From Terriglobus sp. RCC_193 (GTDB taxonomy: Bacteria; Acidobacteriota; Terriglobia; Terriglobales; Acidobacteriaceae): a stretch of DNA of 64,000 nt. The stretch is taken from positions 744,001 through 808,000 of the forward strand of contig NZ_JBFUPK010000001.1 of NCBI RefSeq assembly GCF_041355105.1, in the 5' to 3' direction. Under the pieces are notes generated by a model, which did no database searches, was not told the DNA's origin, and saw only the letters and a list, made by a program, of their open reading frames with translations. Of this stretch, positions 34,678 to 43,966 are shown one piece after another. Position numbers and translations under genes: made by a program. Every line of letters begins with the position of its first letter. Within the stretch, counting starts at the first letter, position 1.

Positions 34678-36222
34678 TCACGGTTTGTAAGCCAGTGCAG
34701 TTGCTGCATTCACCACGCCATACGGCATCGTTGCCGTTGGCACGGCGGATGCGCGCACTGCCGCAACAATGGTGGCGGCATTCCAGTCCGGATGCGTCGC
34801 CTTCACCAGTGCCACTACACCTGCCACCAGCGGTGCGGATGCACTCGTGCCAATGGCCTGCATGTATCCGATGTGCCCAAGATTAAAGCAGCCGAAGGAG
34901 CGTCCGCTGACAGCGGGCAAGCCATCGGTTGTATTGGGTAAGCCTGTCGCGCATGCTCCCCGCACCCATCCTGAAATGGCATAGTTGCCTCCCTGCGGAT
35001 AGCTCCCACCGGGTGCTGCAACAGCGTTTAAAGGCGCGCCGTAGTTGCTGTAATACGGCACGGTCACCAGTCCGGCCGCACACGCATCCCCTGCAATCAG
35101 GTCTTCCGCACAATCCGGGTTCGTTGAGGCGACTGCCGCCAATACATCGCGCGACTGTGCCGGATAGGAAACATAGCGTGTATTAGCAAAGTTGAACGCA
35201 TCATTGCCTGCCGCAGCCACCAGTATCGCCCCTGCTTCGCTGGCTGCATGGGTCACGCGGTCAAAACTCGCTTTCAATCCCGCCGCATCACCGCTATACA
35301 GATCCAGCGTCACGGCCATACTCAACACAATGACGTCTGCCTTTTGAGCAATCGCATCATCAATGCCCTGAAGCACCCACGACAGCATTCCGGAGGGCTG
35401 ACCATTCGTACATTGTTCTGTCGTGGTCGATCCTGCTCCCGGCAGCCGTTGCAGCACCTTCACATTCAGGAGTGATGCCCCCGGCGCAACACCCACGGTC
35501 AATCCGGTGGTACTCCCGGCAGCACCTGCGGCCAGCGACGCCACCCACGTTCCGTGGCCACTCTGATCCTGCGGCGACCCATCATCGCAGGCGCTGGGTT
35601 GCTGCGTCTGGTCAATCTCGCTGATGTTCAGCAGAAGATTCGGCGCAATGTCCGGGTGCGTACGGTCCACGCCACTGTCCAGCACCGCAATGCGCACACC
35701 CTTGCCTGTGGACGTGGCCCACGGACCTGTCGCCGAGCCACCGGCAATGCCACCGCCCACCACGCGCACCGCCCACCCCTGCGGCGAGTTGGTATAGAAC
35801 GTGTCCGGGCCATCCGACGGCATAGCGAGTGTTGGCGCAGAGGCATGCACGGACGGCGCATTGACCTGGTTCGCATCCGTGGCGCGTACCTGCAACTGGC
35901 TCGCCGTGACAGGACGATCTTCCACCACGTACTCAACATTCGGATCTCTTCGCAACGTCGATTCTGAGGCTGCCGTGCCGCTCACCACAGCGGCTCCAAA
36001 GCGTGCGTGCTTGCGCAGCATCCATCCACCGGCTCGCTGCGCCATGCTGTCCGCGTCTGCCGGTATCGTGCCGTCGCGATACACCACCAGCATCTTGCGT
36101 TGCGCCGTTGCAGCCAGGGGTGAGACCGTTTGTGCGGTCACCGCAGGTAAAAGCCATGCGGCCAGCATCAACGTCATCAGGGCAGAAGGGATCGCCCGGC
36201 GCAAACCGGTTCTAACGGACAT
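34678..36222 (-). CDS. Secreted subtilisin-like serine protease (S8)
   Basis: A 514-residue exported protease with a signal peptide (1-30), an I9-type propeptide (about 42-105, ending in V-E-Y-V-V-E-D-R-P-V) and an S8 catalytic domain. The triad is Asp in A-V-L-D-S-G-V-D, His in G-H-G-T-W-V-A and Ser in G-T-S-A-S-A-P. The oxyanion Asn is in A-A-A-G-N-D. Extra cysteines in the C-terminal half could form disulfides. GAGG sits 5 nt before the ATG at 36222. It likely digests extracellular protein; nothing nearby suggests a specific target. Confidence 0.93.
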   Translation of the reverse strand: MSVRTGLRRAIPSALMTLMLAAWLLPAVTAQTVSPLAATAQRKMLVVYRDGTIPADADSMAQRAGGWMLRKHARFGAAVVSGTAASESTLRRDPNVEYVVEDRPVTASQLQVRATDANQVNAPSVHASAPTLAMPSDGPDTFYTNSPQGWAVRVVGGGIAGGSATGPWATSTGKGVRIAVLDSGVDRTHPDIAPNLLLNISEIDQTQQPSACDDGSPQDQSGHGTWVASLAAGAAGSTTGLTVGVAPGASLLNVKVLQRLPGAGSTTTEQCTNGQPSGMLSWVLQGIDDAIAQKADVIVLSMAVTLDLYSGDAAGLKASFDRVTHAASEAGAILVAAAGNDAFNFANTRYVSYPAQSRDVLAAVASTNPDCAEDLIAGDACAAGLVTVPYYSNYGAPLNAVAAPGGSYPQGGNYAISGWVRGACATGLPNTTDGLPAVSGRSFGCFNLGHIGYMQAIGTSASAPLVAGVVALVKATHPDWNAATIVAAVRASAVPTATMPYGVVNAATALAYKP

Positions 36223-36315
36223 GGTGCCTCGCTGTTCAGGGTCAATACTGTGTCAGAAACAGCCACGGCCGTTTCACATTGCGACACTGCCCTTATCGGC
36301 CAACGATTTCCACGC

Positions 36316-36346
36316 TTGAGCGCGCGTCGCCCAACAGCAGTACAAT
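36316..36346 (+). promoter_or_regulatory. Candidate promoter of the fused E1 gene
   Basis: TTGAGC (36316-36321) and TACAAT (36341-36346) with a long 19-bp spacer. The -10 is good and the spacing is marginal. Confidence 0.35.
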
Positions 36347-36401
36347 CAACAGGGAACGTTGTGCCCTCGCGCCGGCGATCCGCTGATTCCAGCAGGTAAG
36401 G

Positions 36402-38591
36402 ATGGCAGGCCGGAAAGCGATGGCAACACGCGCGAACGCACCACTCAAGTCTTCACAGAGCGCACTCGGATCGCTCTTGCCGGAACAGCTGATTCATTTC
36501 TTCCGCCTGATGTACCTTTCGCGGAAGACAGATGATCGCGAAATCCTGCTCAAACGCCAGCAGAAGATATTCTTCCAGATCTCCTGCGCGGGCCATGAAG
36601 CGCTCCTCGTCGCCGCAGGCCTCTCACTGAAGCCGGGTTACGACTGGTTCTTCCCCTACTATCGCGATCGCGCATTCGCCCTTGCCGTCGGCCAGACGGT
36701 GAAGGATCAGCTTCTGCAGGCGGTCGGAGCAGACGATCCCGGCAGCGGTGGCCGCCAAATGCCGTCGCACTGGACCTCCAAACCGCTGCGCCTCATGTCA
36801 CCCTCTTCCGCCACGGCCACGCAGCTTCTCCACGCCGTCGGCTGTGCTGAGGCAGGTCGCTACTTCAGCCACCATCCAGAGACTGCAAAAGGGAACTACG
36901 GCCCCGGCGACTATCGCGCTTTCAAAGACGTTGACTTCCACGCCGACGAAGTGGTGTACACCTCGGTGGGTGAAGGCTCCACATCGCAGGGCGAGTTCTG
37001 GGAAGCGCTGAACACCGCGTCCAACGCCAAGCTTCCCGTGTTGTTTGTGGTGGAGGACAACGGCTATGCCATCTCCACGCCGGTTGAGGCGAACACGCCC
37101 GGCGGCAACATCTCGCGCCTCGTGGCAAACTTCCCCAACTTCCATTTCGCGGAAATCGACGGCACCGATCCCATTGCCAGCTATGAGGCAATGCAGGAAG
37201 CAGTTGCGTACTGCCGCAGCGGCAAAGGCCCGGCGTTTGTTCACGGCCACGTCGTCCGTCCGTACTCGCATGCGCTTTCCGATGACGAGCGCTGGTATCG
37301 TCATCCCTCAGAACTGGAAGCCGACGCTCTCCGCGACCCCATCCTGAAGACCGAGGCGCTGCTGCTGCGCGAAGGCATCCTCACGGAAGAGCAGCTTCAA
37401 CGGCTTAAGAAAGAGGTGGACGACGAAGTCCGCCACGCTGCCGATGAAGCTCTGGCCGCGCCGCTGCCGAAGATTGAGAACATCACGAAGCATGTCTATT
37501 CAGAAGACCTGCTTCCCACGGAGAGCGTCTTCTCCACCGTGCCCAAGCCAGTTGACGGTGTCGACCGCACCATCGCGGATCTCATCAACAGCACCCTGCA
37601 TTACGAGATGGCGCGTGACGAACGCATCGTCATCTTCGGTGAAGACGTAGCCGACGCCACGCGCGATCTGCACTTGAAATCCGGTGAACTCAAAGGCAAG
37701 GGCGGCGTCTTCAAGATCACTGCTGGCCTGCAGACCGACTTCGGTTCGGACCGTGTCTTCAACTCGCCGCTTGCAGAAGCAAACATCGTGGGACGCGCCA
37801 TTGGCATGGCCGCACGCGGCCTGAAGCCGGTCGTTGAAATTCAGTTCTTCGATTACATCTGGCCCGCCGTGCACCAGATGCGTAATGAGCTCTCGAACTT
37901 CCGGTGGCGCTCCAACGGCAACCACTCTGCTCCGTTGGTTATCCGCGTTCCCATCGGTGGCTACCTGACCGGCGGTTCCATTTATCACTCGCAGTCGGGC
38001 GAAAGCATCTTCACGCACACGCCGGGTATCCGCGTCGTCATGCCGTCTTCCGCGCAGGATTTTGCAGGTCTGCTGCGTACCGCCATTCGTTGCGATGACC
38101 CGGTCCTGTTCCTGGAACACAAGCGTCTTTACCGCGAATCTTACGGCCGCGGCCCCAACCCAGGCCCGGAATACATGATTCCGTTTGGCAAAGCGAAGAC
38201 GATTAAGTCCGGTTCCGATCTCACCGTTGTCACCTATGGCGCAGTTGTGCCGCGTGCATTGCAGGCCGCACAGAAACTGGAACGCGAGAAAGGCATCTCG
38301 GCAGAGATCATTGATCTCCGTTCGCTCTCACCGTATGACTTTGAGGCCATCGCCGAAAGCGTCCGCAAGACCAACCGTGTCATCGTTGCCCACGAAGACA
38401 TGCGTAGTTGGGGCTTTGGCGCGGAACTCGCCGCACGCATCAGCGACGAACTCTTCCACGACCTCGACGCGCCTGTGCGCCGCGTAGCGGGTATGGACAC
38501 CTTTGTGGCCTACCAGCCGATTCTGGAAGATGTGATCCTGCCGCAGCCGGAACACATCTACGCAGCCATGGTCGATCTGGCCGCTTTCTAA
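36402..38591 (+). CDS. 2-oxoacid dehydrogenase E1, alpha and beta subunits fused
   Basis: This thiamine-diphosphate enzyme decarboxylates a 2-oxoacid (branched-chain or pyruvate) and passes the acyl group to a lipoyl-E2. In 729 residues it joins an alpha-type half (about 1-370; TPP motif [10 protein letters not shown] ending V-V-E-D-N-G-Y) and a beta-type half (about 385-729; [15 protein letters not shown]-terminal P-x-D-T-F-V-A). Such fusions are known in Bacteroidetes and Acidobacteria. No E2 or E3 gene is adjacent, so the substrate is not set by context. The ATG at 36420 is an alternative start with a GGAAAG before it. Confidence 0.93.
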   Translation: MAGRKAMATRANAPLKSSQSALGSLLPEQLIHFFRLMYLSRKTDDREILLKRQQKIFFQISCAGHEALLVAAGLSLKPGYDWFFPYYRDRAFALAVGQTVKDQLLQAVGADDPGSGGRQMPSHWTSKPLRLMSPSSATATQLLHAVGCAEAGRYFSHHPETAKGNYGPGDYRAFKDVDFHADEVVYTSVGEGSTSQGEFWEALNTASNAKLPVLFVVEDNGYAISTPVEANTPGGNISRLVANFPNFHFAEIDGTDPIASYEAMQEAVAYCRSGKGPAFVHGHVVRPYSHALSDDERWYRHPSELEADALRDPILKTEALLLREGILTEEQLQRLKKEVDDEVRHAADEALAAPLPKIENITKHVYSEDLLPTESVFSTVPKPVDGVDRTIADLINSTLHYEMARDERIVIFGEDVADATRDLHLKSGELKGKGGVFKITAGLQTDFGSDRVFNSPLAEANIVGRAIGMAARGLKPVVEIQFFDYIWPAVHQMRNELSNFRWRSNGNHSAPLVIRVPIGGYLTGGSIYHSQSGESIFTHTPGIRVVMPSSAQDFAGLLRTAIRCDDPVLFLEHKRLYRESYGRGPNPGPEYMIPFGKAKTIKSGSDLTVVTYGAVVPRALQAAQKLEREKGISAEIIDLRSLSPYDFEAIAESVRKTNRVIVAHEDMRSWGFGAELAARISDELFHDLDAPVRRVAGMDTFVAYQPILEDVILPQPEHIYAAMVDLAAF

Positions 38592-38598
38592 AAGACAT

Positions 38599-38642
38599 AA
38601 GACAAGCCGTGGAGCATACGCTCAGGGACGGCTTGTCTTTTT
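38599..38642. terminator. Terminator between the E1 and ppk genes
   Basis: A 12-bp perfect stem (38599-38610 with 38628-38639) is followed by TTTT on the plus strand and mirrored by A-runs for the minus strand. The ppk stop codon (38622-38624) lies in the loop. Confidence 0.85.
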
Positions 38643-40970
38643 GCTCGTTGAAGATTTGCGCGCAGCCGACGTCTTCTTCGCAACTGTCGTTGCCTTCTTG
38701 ACAGCAGCTTTCTTCGCTGGTGTCTTGCTCGCTATTTGCACAACCGGCTTTGCCTTTGCAGCAGGCATCGCGGAAGACGCAGAGTCAGGCCAGGGCAGTG
38801 CCGCCAGTTCCATCAAACGTTCCTGCGCATTCACAGGGCGAGCGCCCAGCGGAGGCCGCGTATAACTGCCGTCCTCCTGCAGAAACCGCGCCTTCACCGT
38901 GTCCGCAAGATAGGTCTCCAGAATCTCGTGCCGCAGACGTTTTTTCAGGTCCGGCTGCGTGACGGGGTATACCGCTTCGCATCGCTCAAACAGGTTGCGT
39001 GGCATCCAGTCCGCGGAGCCGCAGTAAACCTCGGTATGGTCGTTGGCGCCTCCGTTGTCGCTTGTGCTGCCATTCTGGAACCAGTAGATGCGGCTGTGTT
39101 CCAGGAAACGCCCAACAATGGAACGCACACGAATGCGTTCGCTCAACTTGCGCACGCCGGGACGCAGTGCGCACATGCCTCGGACGATGAGGTCAATCTC
39201 CACGCCAGCCTGTGAAGCGGCATACAACGCGCGAACAGTGTTGCCATCCAGCAGCGCATTCATCTTTGCAATGATGCGCGCGGGACGGCCTGCACGCGCG
39301 TGCTGTGCCTCGCGTTCAATCAGGTGCAGAATGTCCGTGGCCAGCGTAACGGGCGCCACCAGCAGCGGCCGGAAGTTTTCATTCTGCGCGTCGGCAGTCA
39401 GGTAATTGAAAACCTTCTGCACAGCAGAGGTGACCGCTTCGTTCGCCGTCAGCAAACTCACATCGGTATAAAAGCGTGCGGTAATGGAGTTGTAATTTCC
39501 CGTACCCAGATGCGCATAGCGGCGTGTAACACCATCGGGATCACGACGCACCAGCAGCGCCAGTTTCGCGTGCGTCTTCAGGCCAACGATGCCGTGAAAC
39601 ACCTGCACACCCGCGTCTTCCAGCGTGCGCGCCCAGCGGATGTTGGAGTCTTCGTCGAAGCGCGCCATCAGCTCCACCACCACTGTTACATCCGTGGCCT
39701 GCGCCGCATCCAGCAGTGCCTGGAATAGCGGTGAGTCGCGCGACGTTCGATACAGCGTCTGCTTAATGGACATGACTCGCTCGTCTTCCGTGCCTGCTTC
39801 AATAAATTTCTCGACGGTGCGGAACGAGTCGAACGGATGGTGCAGCAGGATGTCACGATTGCGAATGGTGTCAAACAGGCAGCCCGGGCGTCCATCCTGT
39901 AGCGGGGGTGGTACGAATTCTCGTCCGGCAAAACGTGAGAACTTAAGGTCGGCACGGTCGACGGCGCTGTAGACCTCCATCAACCGCGTAAGGTTAACCG
40001 GTTCGTCAACCCGGAAGACCTGCCAGCGATCCAGCTCGAAGTTGACGCGAAGCTGATCGATCAACTCCTCATCCGCTCCTGCTGAAATCTCCAATCGCAC
40101 CGCATCGCCTTTGCGGCGATTGTGAAGCTCCGCACGCACACTCTCCAGCAGTGAGCGCGATTCTTCTTCCTGTAGATACAGATTGCTGTTGCGCGTTACA
40201 CGGAAGGGCGATCGCGCAAGGATTTCGTATCCGGGAAAGAGCCTCTGCGTGCGCTCTTCAATCAGTTCGTGCAGGAAGAGAAATCGATACGTCCCTTCCT
40301 GAGAGGGCAGGCGAATCAACCGTGGCAACATACGCGGCACGGTCACCACGCCCAGCGTGCTGCCTCCCAACGAACGTTTGTCGCGCTTATTTCCTTTGCG
40401 GCGCAGCAGCAATCCAATGCATAACGCTTTGTTCAACACACGCGGAAACGGATGTGTCGGATCAATCGTGACCGGCGTCAGCAGGGGATCGACTTCACGC
40501 TCATAAAACTCCGCGGCGTGGCGCAGGGCTTCGTCATCCAGTTGCTTCCAGGAAACGATATCGATGCCCGCTTTACGCAATGAGGGCAACAAATCGCGCG
40601 TCCAGCAGGAGTATTGTTCCCGGCTGAAACGATGCAGATGATCGGCCAGTTGATCCAATCGTTCCTGCTCTGTAAGACCGTCATCATCATCGCCGGATGG
40701 CTGCTGATAGCCGTCTTCAATACGCTGCAGGATACCGGCCACGCGGACTTCAATGAACTCATCCAGATTGGAAGCCGTAATCGCAAGAAACTTCACGCGC
40801 TCCAGCAACGGATTGGTGGTGTCCTGTGCCTCTTCCAGAACGCGGCTGTTAAACCGCAACCAGGATTCGTCGCGATTGAAGAAGGAATGGCGCGGCTGGA
40901 TGCTATGGGCGGATGTTGCGCTTCCGCTACGAGTGGCAGCGGGTTTTCCTTTGCGTGCAGGTGTTGGCAT
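38622..40970 (-). CDS. ppk1: Polyphosphate kinase 1 with Lys/Ala-rich tail
   Basis: This enzyme polymerises the ATP gamma-phosphate into polyphosphate. The 782-residue protein has the PPK N-domain (F-F-N-R-D-E-S-W-L-R-F-N at about 30), a head domain and two PLD-like catalytic domains. The autophosphorylated His is in G-L-K-T-H-A-K near 466 and a second catalytic His is in F-L-E-H-S-R near 624. The last 45 or so residues are an extra tail of Lys, Ala, Thr and Ser, with repeated A-K-K-x and T-S-x-K-K units. It is absent from E. coli PPK and resembles histone H1 or AlgP C-termini. The terminator hairpin overlaps the 3' end. Confidence 0.95.
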   Translation of the reverse strand: MPTPARKGKPAATRSGSATSAHSIQPRHSFFNRDESWLRFNSRVLEEAQDTTNPLLERVKFLAITASNLDEFIEVRVAGILQRIEDGYQQPSGDDDDGLTEQERLDQLADHLHRFSREQYSCWTRDLLPSLRKAGIDIVSWKQLDDEALRHAAEFYEREVDPLLTPVTIDPTHPFPRVLNKALCIGLLLRRKGNKRDKRSLGGSTLGVVTVPRMLPRLIRLPSQEGTYRFLFLHELIEERTQRLFPGYEILARSPFRVTRNSNLYLQEEESRSLLESVRAELHNRRKGDAVRLEISAGADEELIDQLRVNFELDRWQVFRVDEPVNLTRLMEVYSAVDRADLKFSRFAGREFVPPPLQDGRPGCLFDTIRNRDILLHHPFDSFRTVEKFIEAGTEDERVMSIKQTLYRTSRDSPLFQALLDAAQATDVTVVVELMARFDEDSNIRWARTLEDAGVQVFHGIVGLKTHAKLALLVRRDPDGVTRRYAHLGTGNYNSITARFYTDVSLLTANEAVTSAVQKVFNYLTADAQNENFRPLLVAPVTLATDILHLIEREAQHARAGRPARIIAKMNALLDGNTVRALYAASQAGVEIDLIVRGMCALRPGVRKLSERIRVRSIVGRFLEHSRIYWFQNGSTSDNGGANDHTEVYCGSADWMPRNLFERCEAVYPVTQPDLKKRLRHEILETYLADTVKARFLQEDGSYTRPPLGARPVNAQERLMELAALPWPDSASSAMPAAKAKPVVQIASKTPAKKAAVKKATTVAKKTSAARKSSTSKKTSRP

Positions 40971-41079
40971 GTGTCTCTTGTGTTAGATGCGGTTATGCTG
41001 CGCAAGGCTATCAGAGATGTGTGAACGAACCCGGAATATCACGCAACGTCCAACCGGAATGCGTGTTTCAGAGTCTATA

Positions 41080-41105
41080 GAAAGAAACACTAAGACGTTT
41101 CTTTC
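41080..41105 (+). promoter_or_regulatory. Inverted repeat 17 nt upstream of the LEA-like gene
   Basis: GAAAGAAAC (41080-41088) and GTTTCTTTC (41097-41105) form a perfect 9-bp inverted repeat with an 8-nt spacer, ending 17 nt before the ATG. It could be an operator or an mRNA hairpin next to the ribosome site. Confidence 0.45.
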
Positions 41106-41122
41106 ATAAAGGGAGTGGCAAG

Positions 41123-41476
41123 ATGATGCGACAGACAGGATTTGCAGTGTTGGCTTTAGGGGCGGTGGTTTCCGCGGGCAGTCTCATGGCGCAGACCGCC
41201 AGGCAGGATCTGAAGGATGCCGGTCATGACACGGTAAAGGCAACTAAAAACACCGGACACGCCATCGCCAAGGGCACCGAGACCGGCTACGACAAGACCA
41301 AGGAAGGCACCGTAAAAGCAGCTCATGCAACAGAGCACGGCACCAAAGTTGCCGCGCATAAGACCAAGGAAGGCACAGTGAAAGCTGCCGACGCCACGGC
41401 ACATGGCACCAAGGTCGCTGCGCACAAGACCAAGACAGGCACCGAAAAGATGGTCGACAAGGTCGACGGCAAGTAG
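41123..41476 (+). CDS. Secreted LEA-like protein of 11-residue repeats
   Basis: The 117-residue product has a signal peptide (1-24, ending L-M-A-Q) and a highly charged Lys/Thr/Ala/His-rich mature part with no aromatic residue except one Tyr. Residues 57-111 are five contiguous 11-residue units with the pattern [D/H]-x-T-x-x-G-T-x-x-A-A. Units 1-2 and 3-4 form a near-identical 22-residue pair. Eleven-residue Lys/Ala/Thr/Gly repeats are the hallmark of group 3 LEA proteins, which are disordered in water and protect on drying. GGGAG lies 7 nt before the ATG and a strong terminator follows, so it is a single-gene unit. A nucleoid or polyphosphate-binding role cannot be excluded, but the signal peptide argues for the periplasm. 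Confidence 0.75.
   Translation: MMRQTGFAVLALGAVVSAGSLMAQTARQDLKDAGHDTVKATKNTGHAIAKGTETGYDKTKEGTVKAAHATEHGTKVAAHKTKEGTVKAADATAHGTKVAAHKTKTGTEKMVDKVDGK
41291..41422 (+). repeat. Two tandem 66-bp coding repeats
   Basis: Positions 41291-41356 and 41357-41422 encode the near-identical 22-residue blocks of the LEA-like protein. They differ at only a few residues (D/H, H/D and E/A changes), suggesting recent duplication. Confidence 0.75.
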
Positions 41477-41493
41477 GACCTTATCGGAACACA

Positions 41494-41527
41494 GAAAAGC
41501 GGGGATGTCTCAGCGTCCCCGCTTTTC
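41494..41527. terminator. Bidirectional terminator between the LEA-like gene and ctaA
   Basis: A 12-bp perfect stem (41494-41505 with 41516-41527) carries AAAA on its left and TTTT on its right edge, usable by both converging genes. Confidence 0.85.
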
Positions 41528-41542
41528 ATTTCTGCGCGTTCG

Positions 41543-42478
41543 CTATGTGGTGGAAGGCTCGGCAAGGAATAGCGGAACACTGATGCCAATGAGCGAAATC
41601 CAGAACAAATCTGCACCCAACAGATGGAGCACCTGGATCCACGTCGGTGCCAGCATCAACACATCGGCAACGCCAATCAACATCTGCAACGCAAGATTTG
41701 CGAAGAGCAGATTCGCCGCAGGGCCAGCGTTGTTCTGCTTGAGGCGTTTCGCCAGCAGCAGCGTAGCGGCAACAATCAGCAGGGAAGCCGCGGGATGCAT
41801 CCAGCGCATACGGATCAGCAACGGCGAATCCGCAGCGAAATCGGCTGCAATGGCGGCTTGAAGCGAGTGCGATGGGAAGATCGTATCCGCCAGTGCTGCC
41901 ACCGAACCTGCAGCACCCGTAATGAGAACAGCCGCAATCGTCAGCAACGATGCCTGTCGCAGCGGTTTGTTGTAGGCCGCGGCCTTCACATTCCCCAGCA
42001 GAACAGCAACGGCAGTGGTCGCCGCCAGCAGGATCATCGTGTTCGTGAAGTGGATGGATTGTACGAACACCCGCATATTCGACGTGTTGTTTTCAACGTA
42101 ATGGCCCAGCACCAGCACCGCGCCCAGAAGCGCTTCCAGTATCAGAAAAACGAGCGACCACACCGCAGCTTTGCGTGCGGGATGCTGCTTCGGTGTAGCC
42201 AGGAATGTCCATGCTGTCAGGACAAAGAACATGGTGCCTGAGATGCCGGTCAGCGACCGGTGCATGAACTCAATGACCGTGGCCAGCCGCTGGAAGTGAG
42301 GGAGTACTTCACCATTACACAGCGGCCAATGAGCGCCGCAGCCCGCACCGGAAGACGTGGCCCGTACCACCGCTCCCTGCAAAACCACCACTACAAAAAG
42401 CGCAAGCGTAGCCCACGCCCACAGACGCACTCCCTTCAAAGAGTGTGTCTGGCTGGGCGTGGCAACGGCGGTATGCAT
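41543..42478 (-). CDS. ctaA: Heme A synthase (COX15/CtaA)
   Basis: This inner-membrane enzyme oxidises the methyl group of heme O to give heme A for aa3-type cytochrome oxidases. The 311-residue protein has eight hydrophobic segments. Heme-ligand histidines sit in F-M-H-R-S-L-T-G, S-I-H-F-T-N, R-W-M-H-P-A and V-L-H-L-L-G-A-D. A CtaA-type cysteine pair lies in the first external loop (G-C-G-A-H-W-P-L-C). It is the last gene of a minus-strand run Uma2-proC-ctaA, 26 nt after proC. No ctaB or oxidase subunit is in the window; the SCO lipoprotein at 12 kb belongs to the same assembly route. Confidence 0.93.
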   Translation of the reverse strand: MHTAVATPSQTHSLKGVRLWAWATLALFVVVVLQGAVVRATSSGAGCGAHWPLCNGEVLPHFQRLATVIEFMHRSLTGISGTMFFVLTAWTFLATPKQHPARKAAVWSLVFLILEALLGAVLVLGHYVENNTSNMRVFVQSIHFTNTMILLAATTAVAVLLGNVKAAAYNKPLRQASLLTIAAVLITGAAGSVAALADTIFPSHSLQAAIAADFAADSPLLIRMRWMHPAASLLIVAATLLLAKRLKQNNAGPAANLLFANLALQMLIGVADVLMLAPTWIQVLHLLGADLFWISLIGISVPLFLAEPSTT

Positions 42479-42504
42479 AGTTCGTTTCCCTAACTAAATG
42501 TTGT

Positions 42505-43362
42505 TTATCCTGCAGCAAGTTCTTTCGCGCGTTGCGTCGCGCGCTTCACAGCTTTAATCAGCGTCACGCGCAGACCGCCTTCTTCCAGTTCAAGAATGCC
42601 GTCCACCGTGCAACCGGCCGGCGTGGTGACCGCGTCTTTTAGCAGGGCAGGATGGTAGCCGGTTTCCAGCACCATACGTGCAGAGCCGAACGTCGTCTGA
42701 GCAGCAAGTAGTGTTGCGATATCGCGCGGCAGGCCAACGTTGACACCCGCTTCGGCCAGCGCCTCAATGATGATGTAAATGAACGCGGGACCGGAGCCAG
42801 AGAGACCGGTGACGGCATCCATGTGTTTTTCATCCACCACCACGGTGCGGCCAACGGTTCCGAAGATGCGCTGCGCAATGCCAAGCTGATCTTCCGACAC
42901 AAAGCGTCCGCGGCAAAGCGCCGTAATGCCCGCACCCAGCATCGCCGGGGTGTTCGGCATGGAACGCACCACGGGAATCTCGATGCCGGCAGCATCTTCA
43001 ATTGCCGAGGTCTTCACCGAAGCTGCAAACGACACCAGCATCTTCTGCGGTGTCAGTACCGGCCGAATCTGCTCAATCAATGCCGGAACCTGGATCGGCT
43101 TGACGCCCAGCAGGATCACGTCTGCCTGCTTCGCCGCTTCCAGATTGTCCGTGATGACCTCTACGCTGTACTGCGCGGACAGAGCGTGGGCACGTTCCGG
43201 ATGGGCAACCGTGGCGATGATCTGCTCCGCGTGCAGCAGGTTGTTTTTCAGGAAGGCCTGCAGAAGAATGCCGCCCATCTTGCCGGTGCCCAGGATAGCC
43301 ACCTTGACGCCGGGCATGGCTGCGGGGGGCTGCGTGTTTTCGTATTCCAGTTCTGTGCTCAT
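42505..43362 (-). CDS. proC: Pyrroline-5-carboxylate reductase
   Basis: This enzyme catalyses the last step of proline synthesis, NAD(P)H-dependent reduction of pyrroline-5-carboxylate. The 285-residue protein has a Rossmann motif (A-I-L-G-T-G-K-M-G-G at about 23-32), V-K-P in the nucleotide domain, M-P-N-T-P and the C-terminal signature S-G-S-G-P-A-F with T-x-P-A-G-C-T. Its N-terminus is about 18 residues longer than usual. The start overlaps the Uma2 stop by 4 nt (ATGA), indicating coupled translation. Confidence 0.95.
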   Translation of the reverse strand: MSTELEYENTQPPAAMPGVKVAILGTGKMGGILLQAFLKNNLLHAEQIIATVAHPERAHALSAQYSVEVITDNLEAAKQADVILLGVKPIQVPALIEQIRPVLTPQKMLVSFAASVKTSAIEDAAGIEIPVVRSMPNTPAMLGAGITALCRGRFVSEDQLGIAQRIFGTVGRTVVVDEKHMDAVTGLSGSGPAFIYIIIEALAEAGVNVGLPRDIATLLAAQTTFGSARMVLETGYHPALLKDAVTTPAGCTVDGILELEEGGLRVTLIKAVKRATQRAKELAAG

Positions 43363-43889
43363 GCGTTCAGTTCATCCAGTGCTGCAAAAAGAGAGTTGAC
43401 GTCTACAGAGTGTTCGGTGCCTGCGATGGGCAGAATGTTGTTCTGCGCGTGATGAAGACCATCGCGATTAAAGAAGTAAGCTGCGCGACGTACAGGATCG
43501 ATCAACCAGATGTTTGGTACGCCCATTTCGCGGTAATCAGACAGGACAGCTTCCGCACGGGAAAGGCGATCTTCCGGGGAAAGAATTTCAATGCAAACCA
43601 CCGGCGGCGTTACGGCTACCTGTTCGCGTTTGATATCGCGTGAAACCGCTGCAACATCACAAATACGAATCCGATAAGGTGAAACACGAATACGCAATTC
43701 GCTGCACGGGACGAGCCCGGTCGTAGACATATGTTGAAGGAACCAGGAACTTAGTAGAACCTGAAGATGGCCGTGATCGAATTCGCCCAAGTTTCTTTCC
43801 TCAATGTGGCCGTCGACGAAATCGACGTCAGGGCTGTAGGACGTGTGAAGATACTGCTCGATTGTCATCAGCGCGGGTGCGGTCGCCAT
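43359..43889 (-). CDS. Uma2 family (DUF820) putative endonuclease
   Basis: A 176-residue protein of the Uma2/DUF820 family, predicted restriction-endonuclease-like nucleases of unknown target. Typical segments are D-F-V-D-G-H-I-E-E-R-N, R-I-C-D-V-A-A-V (active-site Asp), C-I-E-I-L-S-P-E-D-R (E-x-hydrophobic-S replacing E-x-K) and G-V-P-N-I-W-L-I-D-P. The family is abundant in cyanobacteria and soil bacteria and often scattered singly. It overlaps proC by 4 nt, which looks opportunistic rather than functional. Confidence 0.88.
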   Translation of the reverse strand: MATAPALMTIEQYLHTSYSPDVDFVDGHIEERNLGEFDHGHLQVLLSSWFLQHMSTTGLVPCSELRIRVSPYRIRICDVAAVSRDIKREQVAVTPPVVCIEILSPEDRLSRAEAVLSDYREMGVPNIWLIDPVRRAAYFFNRDGLHHAQNNILPIAGTEHSVDVNSLFAALDELNA

Positions 43890-43966
43890 CGAAAGTCTCC
43901 TCTCTTACAAGAGTAACGCCAGCCGGTGAATACCGGCTGGCGTTTGTGTGCGGTGATCGTTGCCGG

